Below the pieces are notes generated by a model, which searched no databases, had not been told where the DNA came from, and saw nothing but the letters and a program-made list of their open reading frames with translations. Below are positions 16,324 to 25,575 of a stretch of 64,000 nucleotides of DNA, piece after piece. The stretch is taken from assembly GCF_013409255.1 (NCBI RefSeq), contig NZ_JACCAS010000001.1, forward strand, positions 744,001-808,000, in the 5' to 3' direction. This DNA comes from Paraburkholderia bryophila. Its GTDB lineage: Bacteria; Pseudomonadota; Gammaproteobacteria; Burkholderiales; Burkholderiaceae. The translations under genes and the position numbers were made by a program. Numbering within the stretch: the stretch's first letter is position 1; the number at the start of each line of letters is the position of its first letter.

Positions 16324-17568
16324 TCAGACTTTTTCCTGCGCCTTGGTCTTCACCTGCGCCGCGGCATCCGCCACCGGCCCCCTCCCACTACGGCTCGCCA
16401 CCGGATCGGCCTCGGTATGCGCAACCGTGCTACCGGCCGGCGTATGCAAGCCGCGCGGCACCCAGTCGAGCGGTTCGCCCTTACCGTTCTCGAGTTCGGC
16501 CGACACGTCGGCGCGCGCCCGCGGCAGGTACTGCGGATAGTACTTCTGGATAAATTCGAGCAACCCCTCGCGCACGCGGCAGCGCAAGTCCCAGTTCAGC
16601 CCCGAATCGAGCGAACTGACCAGCGCGCGCAACTGCATCGACCGTTCGGTGCCGTCGGTGACCTGCAGCACCTGCACGCGGCGATCCCACTCGGGCGCGG
16701 CCTCGACGATGCGCGCCAGTTCCTCTCGCAACGGCGCGAGCGGCATCCGGTAATCGACGTACAGAAACACCGTGCCGATTATCTGCGAACTGCTGCGCGT
16801 CCAGTTGGCGAACGGATTTTCGATGAACCACTGCAACGGCACGATCAGCCGCCGTTGATCCCACAAACGCACCGACACGTACGTGCCGGTGATTTCCTCG
16901 ATGCGCCCCCACTCGCCCTGAATCACGACGACGTCGTCGAGCCGGATCGGCTGCGACAGCGCGATCTGCAGGCCGGCGATCAGATTGCCGAGCACCGGCC
17001 GCGCCGCGATACCGGCGACCAGCCCCGCCACGCCCGCCGACGCCAGCAGGCTTGCGCCGATCTGCCGGACGTTCGGGAAGGTCATCAGCGCGCCGCCCAC
17101 CCCGATAATCACGATCACCAGCATCACCGAACGCGCCAGCACGCGTGCCTGCGTATGGATGCGGCGAGCCTGCAGGTTGTCGGCGGTATCCAGCGGATGA
17201 GCCTGGATGATCGCTTCGCCGATCGCGGCCGCCGAGCGCACCGACAGCCACGTAATGGCGCCGATCATTGCGATGCCGGCGGCGTCGCGCAGCGGCGTGA
17301 TAAACGTGAGCGTGTCCGGCGCCTCCCACCACACCGCCTCCAGCGCGAGGATCACGAGGAACAGGCGCGACGGTTTGTCGATATAGCGCAGCACCACGCT
17401 GGTCAGCGGATAAGGCCGCGCGATGCGCGTGACGATGCGCGCGCCGACCCGCTGGATGCCGAGCGCCAGCAGCGCCGCGACGACCGACACGATCAGCGCG
17501 CCGAGCCAGGTATGCAGCGGCGCTTCGGCGATACGGGCGAAGTCGTCGAGAGTGGGCACGGGGGGCAT
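16324..17568 (-). CDS. Mechanosensitive channel of the MscS family
   Basis: 414 residues from the ATG at 17568, set by AGGAGG just upstream. The N-terminal third has four hydrophobic segments. The pore helix and beta-domain signature follow (LVAGIAARPVLGNLIAGLQIALSQPIRLDDVVVI, then GEWGRIEEITGTYVSVRLWDQRRLIVP). The C-terminal cytoplasmic cage continues to about residue 370, and the tail is low complexity. It would release solutes during hypo-osmotic shock at the inner membrane. Its position next to otsA puts two osmotic-stress functions together, though a 170-base gap separates the reading frames. Confidence 0.9.
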   Translation of the reverse strand: MPPVPTLDDFARIAEAPLHTWLGALIVSVVAALLALGIQRVGARIVTRIARPYPLTSVVLRYIDKPSRLFLVILALEAVWWEAPDTLTFITPLRDAAGIAMIGAITWLSVRSAAAIGEAIIQAHPLDTADNLQARRIHTQARVLARSVMLVIVIIGVGGALMTFPNVRQIGASLLASAGVAGLVAGIAARPVLGNLIAGLQIALSQPIRLDDVVVIQGEWGRIEEITGTYVSVRLWDQRRLIVPLQWFIENPFANWTRSSSQIIGTVFLYVDYRMPLAPLREELARIVEAAPEWDRRVQVLQVTDGTERSMQLRALVSSLDSGLNWDLRCRVREGLLEFIQKYYPQYLPRARADVSAELENGKGEPLDWVPRGLHTPAGSTVAHTEADPVASRSGRGPVADAAAQVKTKAQEKV

Positions 17569-17700
17569 GGTCCTCCTGACTTGAGGGATGGGGATGGACG
17601 GGCCATACGACGGCGGGTCGAACACAAACCCGGGGCGGGTTTCAGACCGATTCAGCCCATATCGTGCCAGGCCGAAGGAGAAAGCGCGATCCATGCCGAG

Positions 17701-17735
17701 CGCCCGGTGCGCGCTCGTCGAGCGTGCACCGGGCG
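17701..17735. other. Large GC-rich hairpin after the Rap1a-like gene
   Basis: CGCCCGGTGC (17701-17710) pairs with GCACCGGGCG (17726-17735), and the inner CGCTCG/CGAGCG nearly closes the loop. It lies 16 bases beyond the minus-strand stop of the Rap1a-like gene. No T-run follows, so it is at best an atypical terminator. Confidence 0.55.
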
Positions 17736-17750
17736 TCGAGCCTATTCAGA

Positions 17751-18107
17751 TCAATTACCGCTCTTGCAAGGAAATGCCTTACCGAGCCCAAGCGAGATCG
17801 CCGTACTGGCGTTATAGCCCGCGACGATCGGATTTTCCGCGATGTACTTGCGCACCGCGTCGGTCAACTGCGCCGAGCGCGCGTCCTGCGGCAAGCAGAA
17901 ATACTGGCCGACTCGCGGCCCGGTCGTGCCGCCGATTGCGTCGATGGTATTGAAGATGCCGTCGGCGGCGCCTTCGATATAAGCCGCGCATGCGCTGCGC
18001 GATGCCACGTCAGTCTTGGTGCACAGCTTGTTGAGGTCGCCCCCCGTGAACGCGGCTGCCGATAGCGGTACGGCAAGCGCGCTGGCGAAAATCAAAGCCC
18101 GCAGCAT
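17751..18107 (-). CDS. Rap1a/Tai-family immunity-like periplasmic protein
   Basis: 118 residues. AAGGAAC precedes the ATG. A signal peptide ends around residue 19 (LSAAAF). The mature part has the Rap1a/Tai pattern: GGDLNKLCTKTD, CAAYIEGAADGIFNTI, then YFCLPQDARSAQLTDAVRKYIAENP and a final cysteine, four in all. Named family members neutralise type VI amidase effectors in the periplasm. Here there is no effector or secretion gene nearby, so it is an orphan. Either it protects against rivals or it has a separate house role; the sequence does not decide. Confidence 0.75.
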   Translation of the reverse strand: MLRALIFASALAVPLSAAAFTGGDLNKLCTKTDVASRSACAAYIEGAADGIFNTIDAIGGTTGPRVGQYFCLPQDARSAQLTDAVRKYIAENPIVAGYNASTAISLGLGKAFPCKSGN

Positions 18108-18382
18108 GGTGTTCCTTTCCAGGGTCGTTTATCAGGCGGTCTTTCGCCGCATCCGGACGGCGCGCCCAGGCGGCGCGCCAAAGTCGTCATTCTGCACTGT
18201 TTTGCGAAGCGCAAGCGCGTCAACTGGCGCTATCTGCAGGCAAAACTGCGGGGAACGGGTGAACGGTGCTGTGCCGCGTTCACGCTTCGGCACTTCGGTA
18301 CCTCGGTGCTTTGCCATTCCGGCACCTCGGCGTTTCTACCCGTCAGTGCGCTGTACGCGCCCGCTCACCATTCCCGCGCCGT

Positions 18383-19141
18383 TTACTTCTGCTGCATCTG
18401 CTGCAGCCGCGCGGTCAGCCCTTCAACCACGTCCGGCTCTTTATAAGTCTTCGCGAAATCGAGCGCCGTCAGGCCGATCTGGTTCTTCACCGTCAGATCC
18501 GCGCCGTTGTCGAGCAGCAGCTTCACCGTCGACACATGGCCGCCGCGCGCCGCCATCATCAGCGGCGTGGTGCCGTTCGGCGAGCCTGCGTCGACGTAGG
18601 CCGAATGGTCGAGCAGCACCTTGACGATGTCGTCGTGGCCGTTCGCGGCCGCGTAATGCAGCGGCGCCCAGCCCTTCTTGTTCACTTCGGCGTCTTTCGC
18701 GATCAACTGGTTGACGAAATCGAGGTCGCCGTTCAGCGCGGCCATCATCATCGCGTTCTCACCGGCCTTGTCCTGAATCTCGATATTGGTCTTCGGATTC
18801 GCGAGCAGCGCGGCGCCCACCTTGTCCGATTTTTCGCGCGCGGCGATCACCAGCAGCGGAATGCCCTGGTTATCGACGCTGTTCGGATCCATACCCTTGG
18901 CGAGCAACTTGTTGACGCCGTCGACGTCGTCGAACTTGACCGATTTGATCAGCGAGTCGATCGGCGCGGCCTGAGCCGGCGACGCGATCAGCGTGCTCAA
19001 GGTGACGCAAGCCAGCGTCGCCGCGAACACCGAGCGCAGCGCGCGCGACGCGCGCAACACGCTGCGGCGCGCCGGAACCCGCGCGCTGCGCGCGGCGGAA
19101 GTCTTTTGAATAGCAACGATCGACATCGGAATATTTCTCAT
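18383..19141 (-). CDS. Secreted ankyrin-repeat protein
   Basis: 252 residues. A long basic N-terminus precedes a hydrophobic segment (about 40-55) and an A-Q-A-A cleavage site near 60, so export to the periplasm is predicted; the true start may be the second ATG (MSIVAIQ, six codons in), which gives a shorter leader. Five to six ankyrin repeats follow (for example NGTTPLMMAARGGHVSTVKLLLDNGADL). Ankyrin arrays bind proteins; the partner is unknown. It follows tatD on the same strand by 53 bases and is probably the last gene of the mltG-tmk-holB-GNAT-tatD transcript, an order I know from related genomes. Confidence 0.88.
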   Translation of the reverse strand: MRNIPMSIVAIQKTSAARSARVPARRSVLRASRALRSVFAATLACVTLSTLIASPAQAAPIDSLIKSVKFDDVDGVNKLLAKGMDPNSVDNQGIPLLVIAAREKSDKVGAALLANPKTNIEIQDKAGENAMMMAALNGDLDFVNQLIAKDAEVNKKGWAPLHYAAANGHDDIVKVLLDHSAYVDAGSPNGTTPLMMAARGGHVSTVKLLLDNGADLTVKNQIGLTALDFAKTYKEPDVVEGLTARLQQMQQK

Positions 19142-19194
19142 ATTGTGCTTTAGGAACCTTCCCTATCCTTTTGAATTTTATCGACTTTGTAAGG

Positions 19195-19986
19195 TCACGC
19201 ACCAGTCGGCACGGGAATTTTAAAGAGCCGGAAGAAGTTTTGCGTCGTCGCGGCGGCCAGCGCCGTGTCCGGCATCTCGCGTTGCTGCGCGATGTAGCGT
19301 CCGACATAACTCACGTACGCAGGTTCATTGGGCTTGCCGCGATACGGCACGGGCGCGAGGTACGGCGAATCGGTTTCGATCAGCAAACGCTCGAGCGGCA
19401 CGCGGCGCGCGACGTCCTGCACGTCGGTCGCGCTCTTGAAGGTGACGATGCCCGACAGCGAAATGTAAAAATTCTGCGCCAGCGCCTGTTCGGCAACAGC
19501 CCACGGCTCGGTGAAACAATGCATCACGCCGCCCGGCTCGCTCGCGCGCTCCTCGGCCATGATGCGCAGCGTGTCTTCCGACGACGAGCGCGTGTGGATG
19601 ATCAACGGCTTGCCCGTGGCGTGCGCCGCGCGGATATGCGTGCGAAAGCGCTCGCGCTGCCACTCCATGTCGGCGATCGTTCGGCCTTCCAGACGGTAGT
19701 AGTCGAGCCCGGTCTCGCCGATCGCCACCACCTTCGGATGCGCGGCCAGTTCGATCAGCTCGGCCAGACTCGGCTCGCGCATGTCCTCGTGATCCGGATG
19801 CACGCCCACCGACGCGTAGACGTTATCGTGCTGGCTGGCGATCTCCAGCACCGACGGCAGCGTCTCCAGATCGACCGACACGCACAGCGCATGCGTGACC
19901 GAATGGCTGCGCATATTCTCGAGCACCTGCGGCAGGCGGTCGGCGAGTCCTTCGAAGTTGATGTGGCAGTGCGAATCGACAAACAT
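19195..19986 (-). CDS. TatD-family metal-dependent hydrolase (DNase)
   Basis: 263 residues. Metal ligands are visible in order: DSHCHINF (start), GETGLDYYR, IIHTRS, MHCFTEPW and ETDSPYLAP, the TIM-barrel amidohydrolase pattern of TatD. AGGACC precedes the start. Family members act as 3'-5' exonucleases or D-aminoacyl-tRNA deacylases; which applies here is not clear. It lies downstream of holB and a GNAT gene on the same strand, 64 bases after the latter. Confidence 0.93.
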   Translation of the reverse strand: MFVDSHCHINFEGLADRLPQVLENMRSHSVTHALCVSVDLETLPSVLEIASQHDNVYASVGVHPDHEDMREPSLAELIELAAHPKVVAIGETGLDYYRLEGRTIADMEWQRERFRTHIRAAHATGKPLIIHTRSSSEDTLRIMAEERASEPGGVMHCFTEPWAVAEQALAQNFYISLSGIVTFKSATDVQDVARRVPLERLLIETDSPYLAPVPYRGKPNEPAYVSYVGRYIAQQREMPDTALAAATTQNFFRLFKIPVPTGA

Positions 19987-20050
19987 GGTGAGGTCCTGCG
20001 TAAAAATGGCGTGAGGTGAATCGGGCGGCTTCGGGCGGCCTTAGTCGGGT

Positions 20051-20584
20051 TTAGTCGACTTCGGCGGCTTCCGTCGGCGCGTCGAGGCGCTTGCCGAGAA
20101 TCACCAGATCGCGCTCCACGTCGTCCAGCACGGCGACTCGCGGCAGCGAACCCCACGTGTCGAAGCCGAAGCCGCGGAACAGCCGCAAGCTCGCATCATT
20201 GTGGCCGAAGATGAAACCCAGCACCGTGTCGATGCCGAGCGCCGGCGCGGCCGCCAGCGACGCCGCCAGCAGTTGCTTGCCGAGGCCGTGGCCACGGGCG
20301 CTTTCGTCGAGATAGATGCTGACTTCCGCCGTGCGCAGATAGGCCGGCCGGCCGTAGAAATCCGAAAAGCTCAACCAGGCGATCACGCGGCCGGGCTGCT
20401 GCGAATCTTCCACCACCCACAACGGACGCTTATGCGGGCCGTGCGCGTGAAACCACGCCAGACGGCTTTCGACGCTGACCGGTTCGAGGTCGGCGGTGAC
20501 TTGCCGCGACGGCACGGTCGAGTTGTAAATAGCGACGATGGCGGGCAGATCGTCGAGCGTGGCATCGCGGTAGGCAAGGCTCAT
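20051..20584 (-). CDS. GNAT N-acetyltransferase, phosphinothricin-acetyltransferase-like
   Basis: 177 residues starting MSLAYRDATLDDLPAIVAIYNSTV. The acetyl-CoA-binding motif A is VSIYLDESARGHGLGKQLL (R-G-x-G-x-G/A form), followed by GFIFGHNDASLRLFRGFGF. The layout and W-x-x-H-G-P region resemble the PAT/Bar and methionine-sulfoximine acetyltransferases, which N-acetylate glutamate analogues; the substrate is not proven. It sits between holB (78 bases upstream) and tatD in a co-directional run, where an acetyltransferase is not always present. Confidence 0.88.
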   Translation of the reverse strand: MSLAYRDATLDDLPAIVAIYNSTVPSRQVTADLEPVSVESRLAWFHAHGPHKRPLWVVEDSQQPGRVIAWLSFSDFYGRPAYLRTAEVSIYLDESARGHGLGKQLLAASLAAAPALGIDTVLGFIFGHNDASLRLFRGFGFDTWGSLPRVAVLDDVERDLVILGKRLDAPTEAAEVD

Positions 20585-20661
20585 GGTGCGTTGAAGGTGA
20601 GGTAGAAGGTCAGGGAGAAGACCCGAACGGACCCGGATGGGGCTTAAAAACCGCAGCGGCC

Positions 20662-21696
20662 CTACGCGAACAACTCGCGGTAGCCGAGAAACAGTTCTTC
20701 GAACACCAGCCGCGCATTCAGCGGATGGTTCTCGACCGCGCGTTGACGCGTCACCGTCCGCATGAAACGCGCGAACGCGCTGGCGTCCGCCTGCGACGCG
20801 CAGCGCGTCAACGCCGCCGAAGCCTGCGGAAAATAGCGTGGCGCGCCTGCAGTGCGCTGTGCCAGCAAATCGTACATCCAGCGTTGCAGCCAGCCGAGCA
20901 CCAGCGGCACCGGCAGCTTTTGCAGCGCCTCGCCGCAGGCGAACGCGTCGCACGCGGCGCCGGCTGCCAGTTGCTTCAGGGTCCAGTCGCGCAGCGCACG
21001 ATTCTCGTCGCTGGCGAGCGCAAGTGCCGCGAGCGGCGCGCCGCCGGCTTCGGCGAGCAGCGCGGGCGCGTCGGCCACGCCCTGCGCGGCCAGCCATTTC
21101 GCGGCCAGTTCCGGCGCGGGCACGCTCATCGGCCACTGGCGGCAACGGCTGATGATGGTGGGCAGCAGACGGTCGACGCGCGCCGATACCATCAGGAACA
21201 CGACGCCCGCCGGCGGTTCTTCGAGCGTTTTCAGCAGCGCGTTGGCCGCGGCGATGTTCAGCGCTTCGGCCGGATACAGCACCACCACGCGCGCGCCGCC
21301 GCGGTGCGATCCCACGCCGACGAAGTCGAGCAAGCCGCGAATCTGCTCGATCTTGATTTCCTTGCTGGGCGCGCGGGTCTTTTTGCCTTCGTCGGCGTCG
21401 GCCTTGTCCGCTTTTTCGTCCGCGGCGCTGTTCAGGCCGGCTTCGGCGGCCAGCGCCTCGGGCACGACGATCCGGTAGTCCGGATGATTGCCCTGGGTGA
21501 ACCAGTTGCAGGCCACGCAGGCGCCGCACGGTTCGCCGTTGGGCTGCTGCGCCTCGCACAGGAGCCCTTGCGCGAGATGCTGCGCGAAGCGCAGCTTGCC
21601 GATGCCGCCTTGTCCATGCAGCAACAACGCATGCGGCCAGTGGCCGCGCAATTGTTGCAGGCGGTTCCAGTCATCGGCTTGCCACGGATAAATCAT
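20662..21696 (-). CDS. holB: DNA polymerase III subunit delta-prime
   Basis: 344 residues. This clamp-loader subunit opens the beta clamp onto DNA. A P-loop-like GQGGIGK is at 28-34, and a zinc module uses C47, C57, C60 and C63. SRC-type residues are in TIISRCRQWPM. Unusual is a charged insert at about residues 85-112 rich in Lys, Asp and Glu between the zinc module and the central AAA fold; it looks disordered. The gene lies 94 bases after tmk in the usual mltG-tmk-holB order. Confidence 0.93.
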   Translation of the reverse strand: MIYPWQADDWNRLQQLRGHWPHALLLHGQGGIGKLRFAQHLAQGLLCEAQQPNGEPCGACVACNWFTQGNHPDYRIVVPEALAAEAGLNSAADEKADKADADEGKKTRAPSKEIKIEQIRGLLDFVGVGSHRGGARVVVLYPAEALNIAAANALLKTLEEPPAGVVFLMVSARVDRLLPTIISRCRQWPMSVPAPELAAKWLAAQGVADAPALLAEAGGAPLAALALASDENRALRDWTLKQLAAGAACDAFACGEALQKLPVPLVLGWLQRWMYDLLAQRTAGAPRYFPQASAALTRCASQADASAFARFMRTVTRQRAVENHPLNARLVFEELFLGYRELFA

Positions 21697-21790
21697 CGTT
21701 TCTCTTTGAAATCAATCGGCTAGCGAAGCAAAGCGAGACACCGCTCGAACTTTGCTAACCGTTATAAACCAGGGTTATATTCTTTTAAAA

Positions 21791-22414
21791 TCAAAGAACT
21801 GCAATCAACTCTTCAAGCTGTTTCTGAATACGCGTGATGGTCTGCGAAGAGTCAATGATAGCGAACCGGTACGGCGCTTCTTCCGCGCGGCGCAGATATT
21901 CGCTGCGGGTGCGGTTGAAGAACGCCGTCGATTCGCTCTCGAAACGGTCCGGGTCGCGCACCGCGCTGCGCCGTTCGTCGGCGACTTCCGGGTCGAGGTC
22001 GAACAGCACCGTCATATCCGGCTGAAAACCACCCTGCACCCAGCGCTCCAGCGTTTCCAGCTTGTCGCGCGGCAGCCCGCGGCCACCGCCTTGATAGGCA
22101 AAGGTCGCGTCGGTGAAACGGTCCGACAGCACCCAGTCGCCGCGCGCGAGCGCCGGCTCGATCACCTCGGCCAGATGCTGGCGACGCAGCGCGAACATCA
22201 GCAGCGCCTCGGTTTCGAGGTCCATCTTCTGATGCAGCACGATCTCGCGAATCTGCTCGCCGAGCGGCGTGCCGCCCGGTTCGCGCGTCATGACCACCGC
22301 GCGGCCCGTGCTCGCCACCTTGTGCTCGAGGCGCTCGCGGAACCAGCTCAGATGCGTGGTCTTGCCGGCGCCGTCTATGCCTTCAAACGTAATGAATTTG
22401 CCCCGCGCCATCAT
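21791..22414 (-). CDS. tmk: Thymidylate kinase
   Basis: 207 residues. It phosphorylates dTMP to dTDP. The P-loop is [11 protein letters not shown] near the start, the DR(Y/F) motif is [17 protein letters not shown], and the [14 protein letters not shown] motif binds dTMP. The start ATGATGG overlaps the stop of mltG by four bases (ATGA), a tight translational coupling, and GAGG stands upstream. The length is typical. Confidence 0.96.
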   Translation of the reverse strand: MMARGKFITFEGIDGAGKTTHLSWFRERLEHKVASTGRAVVMTREPGGTPLGEQIREIVLHQKMDLETEALLMFALRRQHLAEVIEPALARGDWVLSDRFTDATFAYQGGGRGLPRDKLETLERWVQGGFQPDMTVLFDLDPEVADERRSAVRDPDRFESESTAFFNRTRSEYLRRAEEAPYRFAIIDSSQTITRIQKQLEELIAVL

Positions 22415-23421
22415 TGCCCTCGAATGTATTTGTCCACGGCCTTGTTGTGATCGCCGAGGTTGTCGGAAAAGATGCTGCTGCCGTCGCCGCGCGACACGAA
22501 ATACAGCGCGGTGCTTTGCGCCGGGTTCATCGCCGCCTGCAGCGACGCGACACCGGGCAGCGAGATGGGCGTAGGCGGCAAACCCATCCGGGTGTAGGTA
22601 TTGTAGGGAGTGTCCGTCTGCAGGTCTTTCTTGCGGATGTGCCCCGTGTAACTGTCGCCCATGCCGTAGATCACGGTCGGGTCGGTCTGCAACGGCATGC
22701 CCACCCGCAGACGGTTGGCGAACACCGCCGCCACCATCGGCCGGTCGGACGGCTTGCCGGTCTCCTTCTCAATGATCGACGCCATGGTCAGCGCGTCGTA
22801 CGGCGTCTTGTACGGCAGATTCGGCGAGCGCGCGAGCCACGCTTCGTCGAGACGCTGGCGCATCAGGTGATACGCGCGACGGTACACGTCGAGGTCGCTG
22901 GTGTTCTTGTCGAACAGATAGGTGTCGGGGAAAAACAGCCCCTCGCCGTTACCGATCGACGCTTCCGGCGCACCGATCGCCGTCATCAGATCGGCGTCGC
23001 TCATGCCGGCCGTGTCGTGCTTGAGCGCCGGATTGGCGTCCAGTTCGGCGCGCATGCGCTTGAAGGTCCAGCCTTCGATAATGGTCGCCACGTATTCGTT
23101 GACGTCGCCGCGAGCGATCTTTTGCAGCACCTCGTACGGGCTCACGCCGGTCTTGAACTCGTAGTTGCCCGATTTCAGCTCGCTTTGCAGCCCCAGCAGC
23201 CGCGTCATGATGACGAACAGCTCCGGCTCGACCGGCACGCCGCCGCGATTCAGTTGCAAGGTGACGCTGCGCAGGCTGCTATGCGGTTTGACGGTGACGT
23301 CGAGTTGCGCGGGGTTCAGATCGAGCGGGCTGGTGGCCCAGTGATAGCCGGCTGCAACGGCGGCTACGGCCAGCACAACGACGATTGAGCCGGCGACGAA
23401 ACATTTCTTCAGGAGGGACAT
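22411..23421 (-). CDS. mltG: Endolytic murein transglycosylase
   Basis: 336 residues from the ATG at 23421 (MSLLKKCF). An upstream in-frame ATG at 23448 would add nine residues, but it overlaps a good -10 box (TATTAT), so I prefer the inner start. One transmembrane helix is at about 8-28, then a LysM-like subdomain and the YceG/MltG catalytic domain with the glutamate in ASIIEKETG. The C-terminal part has [16 protein letters not shown] and [10 protein letters not shown]. It cleaves nascent glycan strands to set their length, in the periplasm, anchored in the inner membrane. It is the first gene of the run and overlaps tmk by four bases. Confidence 0.93.
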   Translation of the reverse strand: MSLLKKCFVAGSIVVVLAVAAVAAGYHWATSPLDLNPAQLDVTVKPHSSLRSVTLQLNRGGVPVEPELFVIMTRLLGLQSELKSGNYEFKTGVSPYEVLQKIARGDVNEYVATIIEGWTFKRMRAELDANPALKHDTAGMSDADLMTAIGAPEASIGNGEGLFFPDTYLFDKNTSDLDVYRRAYHLMRQRLDEAWLARSPNLPYKTPYDALTMASIIEKETGKPSDRPMVAAVFANRLRVGMPLQTDPTVIYGMGDSYTGHIRKKDLQTDTPYNTYTRMGLPPTPISLPGVASLQAAMNPAQSTALYFVSRGDGSSIFSDNLGDHNKAVDKYIRGQ

Positions 23422-23447
23422 GCCGAACGGGACAGGAGTGGACTGCA

Positions 23448-23478
23448 TATAATACTTGTTTGCCTTAGCTAAAGTCAG
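23448..23478. promoter_or_regulatory. Divergent promoter between mltG and ygfZ
   Basis: On the minus strand CTGACT (23478-23473), 18 bases, TATTAT (23454-23449) suits mltG. On the plus strand the overlapping TATAAT (23448-23453) could be the -10 for the YgfZ gene, though its -35 is poor. The whole gap is under 80 bases. Confidence 0.5.
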
Positions 23479-23499
23479 AATTGACTGTTCTCCGAATCC

Positions 23500-24579
23500 A
23501 TGAACACACCGCTCGCTACCGCTTCAGGCACTACCTCAGTCAACCCTTCCGCTGCTGCCGCCGCGCCGGCTTCGCCCGTCGCGCTGCCCATGCTGCCGCG
23601 TCCGTCCGCCGCTGAATTCGACGCCGTCGTCCAGCACGGCGCCTACATGCCGCTCACGCAGTTCGGCGTGATCGACACGATCGGCGACGACGCGGCGAGC
23701 TTCCTGCACGGCCAGCTCACCAACGACACCCAGCATCTCGACGCCGCCAACGCGCGGCTGGCCGGCTATTGCTCGGCCAAGGGCCGGCTGCTGGCGTCGT
23801 TCCTGACGTGGCGCAGCGGCGAGGCGATCCGCCTGCTGGTGTCGAAAGACGTGCAGGCGGCGGTGCAAAAACGGCTGTCGATGTTCGTACTGCGCGCCAA
23901 GGCCAAACTGGTGGACGCGAGCGGCGAAGTCGCGGTGGTCGGCCTCGCCGGCGACGTGCGCCACGCGCTGTCGGGCGTGTTCGACGCGCTGCCGGACGGC
24001 GTGCATGTGAAGGTGGACGGCCCGGCGGGCTCGCTGATCCGCGTGCCGGACGCGCTCGACCGGCTGCGTTATCTGTGGATCGGCCCGAAGGCGCAGATCG
24101 AAGCGCATCTGCCGGCATTGGACGACACGCTCAAACGCGTGTCGCCAGCGGTGTGGGACTGGCTCGACATTCGCGCCGGCGAGCCGCGCATCACCCAGCC
24201 GGTGGTTGAACAGTTCGTGCCGCAAATGGTCAATTTCGACGTGCTCGGCGCGGTGAACTTCCGCAAAGGCTGCTATCCGGGTCAGGAAGTGGTGGCGCGC
24301 AGCCAGTATCGCGGCACGATCAAGCGGCGCACGTCGCTGGCAAATGTGGCCGGTGAACTGGACACGGTCAAGGCGGGCACGGAGCTGTTTCATTCGGACG
24401 ATCCCGGTCAGCCGTGTGGGATGGTGGTGAACGCGGCGTCGGCGCCGGAAGGCGGGGTCGATCTGCTGGTGGAAATTAAGCTCGCCGCGCTGGAAAACGG
24501 CTCGGTACATCTGGGCGCGGCGGAGGGTGCGGGGTTGCGGTTTCTTGCGCTGCCGTATGGGTTGCCGACTGAAGTTTGA
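23500..24579 (+). CDS. ygfZ: YgfZ/GcvT-like folate-binding iron-sulfur repair protein
   Basis: 359 residues, ending in the family signature KGCYPGQEVVARSQYRG (about residues 258-274), whose cysteine is essential in E. coli YgfZ. The N-terminus has an extra Ala/Ser/Pro-rich stretch of about 35 residues before the tetrahydrofolate-binding fold begins (DTIGDDAASFLHGQLTND). The protein uses tetrahydrofolate to support some Fe-S enzymes, such as the MiaB type (family knowledge). It is divergent from mltG and is followed 23 bases later by the NRDE gene, so the two may be co-transcribed. Confidence 0.92.
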   Translation: MNTPLATASGTTSVNPSAAAAAPASPVALPMLPRPSAAEFDAVVQHGAYMPLTQFGVIDTIGDDAASFLHGQLTNDTQHLDAANARLAGYCSAKGRLLASFLTWRSGEAIRLLVSKDVQAAVQKRLSMFVLRAKAKLVDASGEVAVVGLAGDVRHALSGVFDALPDGVHVKVDGPAGSLIRVPDALDRLRYLWIGPKAQIEAHLPALDDTLKRVSPAVWDWLDIRAGEPRITQPVVEQFVPQMVNFDVLGAVNFRKGCYPGQEVVARSQYRGTIKRRTSLANVAGELDTVKAGTELFHSDDPGQPCGMVVNAASAPEGGVDLLVEIKLAALENGSVHLGAAEGAGLRFLALPYGLPTEV

Positions 24580-24602
24580 GCGGCAAAGGAGACCCTCCCC
24601 CG

Positions 24603-25451
24603 ATGTGCCTGATCGTCTTCGACTGGCGACCCGATGCGGTCGACGGCCCGCTCTTCACGCTCGCCGCGAACCGCGACGAATTCTTTCGCCGCACCGCCGA
24701 ACCGGTCGGTTGGTGGCACGACGCGCCGGCCGTGCTGGCCGGCCGCGATCTGGTAGGCGGCGGCACGTGGCTCGGCGTGTCGCGCGACGGCCGTTTCGCC
24801 GCGCTGACCAATTACCGCGCGCCGCATGAAATGCGCGCCGACGCGCCGACCCGCGGCACGCTCGTCAGCGACTGGCTGAGCGGCGCCGCGCGCGACGCGC
24901 AGGGTCAGCCGCACACAACGCCGCTCGCCTATCTGCGCCACGTCGCACAAACCGGCGACATCTATAACGGCTTCAATCTGCTGGTGGGCGACTGGACGCG
25001 CCGGGAACTCGGCTGGTACTGCAACCGTTCGTCGCTCGCGCCCGCGCTGCTCGCAGCGGGCACGCACGGCATTTCGAACGCGGTGCTCGATACCGCGTGG
25101 CCGAAGCTCGTCAACAAGCGCGCCGAACTGGGCGCCCTGCTCGCACGCCCGACCCTGCCGCCGCTCGAACGGCTGATCGATCTGATGCGCGACCCGCGCC
25201 TCGCACGCGACGACGAATTGCCGTCCACCGGCATTCCGCTGGAACGCGAACGGGCGTTGTCGGCGGCGTTTATCGAAACGCCGGAATACGGCACGCGCGG
25301 CACGACTGCGTTGCGCGTGGCCGCGCATGGCGACGTGATCAGCGTGGCCGTGGCCGAGCGCAGCGACGATAACGGCTCGCACCGGATCGTGCGGCCCGGC
25401 GACTTCGAGCGCAGCTTCGCGTTCAATATCGAACGTGAGATTGCTGGATAA
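24603..25451 (+). CDS. NRDE-family protein (TANGO2-like)
   Basis: 282 residues. The protein begins M-C, and the family's N-R-D-E motif is at AANRDEFFRR; the N-terminal cysteine after Met removal suggests an Ntn-type fold. GGSTWLGV-like (GGGTWLGVSRDGRFAALTNYR) and the late segment RGTTALRV are typical. The function of TANGO2 homologues is unsettled: lipid or heme handling has been proposed. It lies just after ygfZ and is the last plus-strand gene before a convergent hydrolase. Confidence 0.9.
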   Translation: MCLIVFDWRPDAVDGPLFTLAANRDEFFRRTAEPVGWWHDAPAVLAGRDLVGGGTWLGVSRDGRFAALTNYRAPHEMRADAPTRGTLVSDWLSGAARDAQGQPHTTPLAYLRHVAQTGDIYNGFNLLVGDWTRRELGWYCNRSSLAPALLAAGTHGISNAVLDTAWPKLVNKRAELGALLARPTLPPLERLIDLMRDPRLARDDELPSTGIPLERERALSAAFIETPEYGTRGTTALRVAAHGDVISVAVAERSDDNGSHRIVRPGDFERSFAFNIEREIAG

Positions 25452-25575
25452 GCGGTCTGACGGCTCGCTTGTTGCAAGCAGAGCAGTCGAGCAGTCGAGC
25501 GAACTGCAATCTGATTGGCGACACTGCTAGTCCACATCGCCGAACCAGGCCACACCCCGCAGCCACACCCCACCG

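Noticed and set aside
20051..21559. Single 502-codon protein spanning holB and the GNAT gene
   Set aside because: The upstream part is an off-frame reading of holB; the GNAT domain has its own ATG at 20584.
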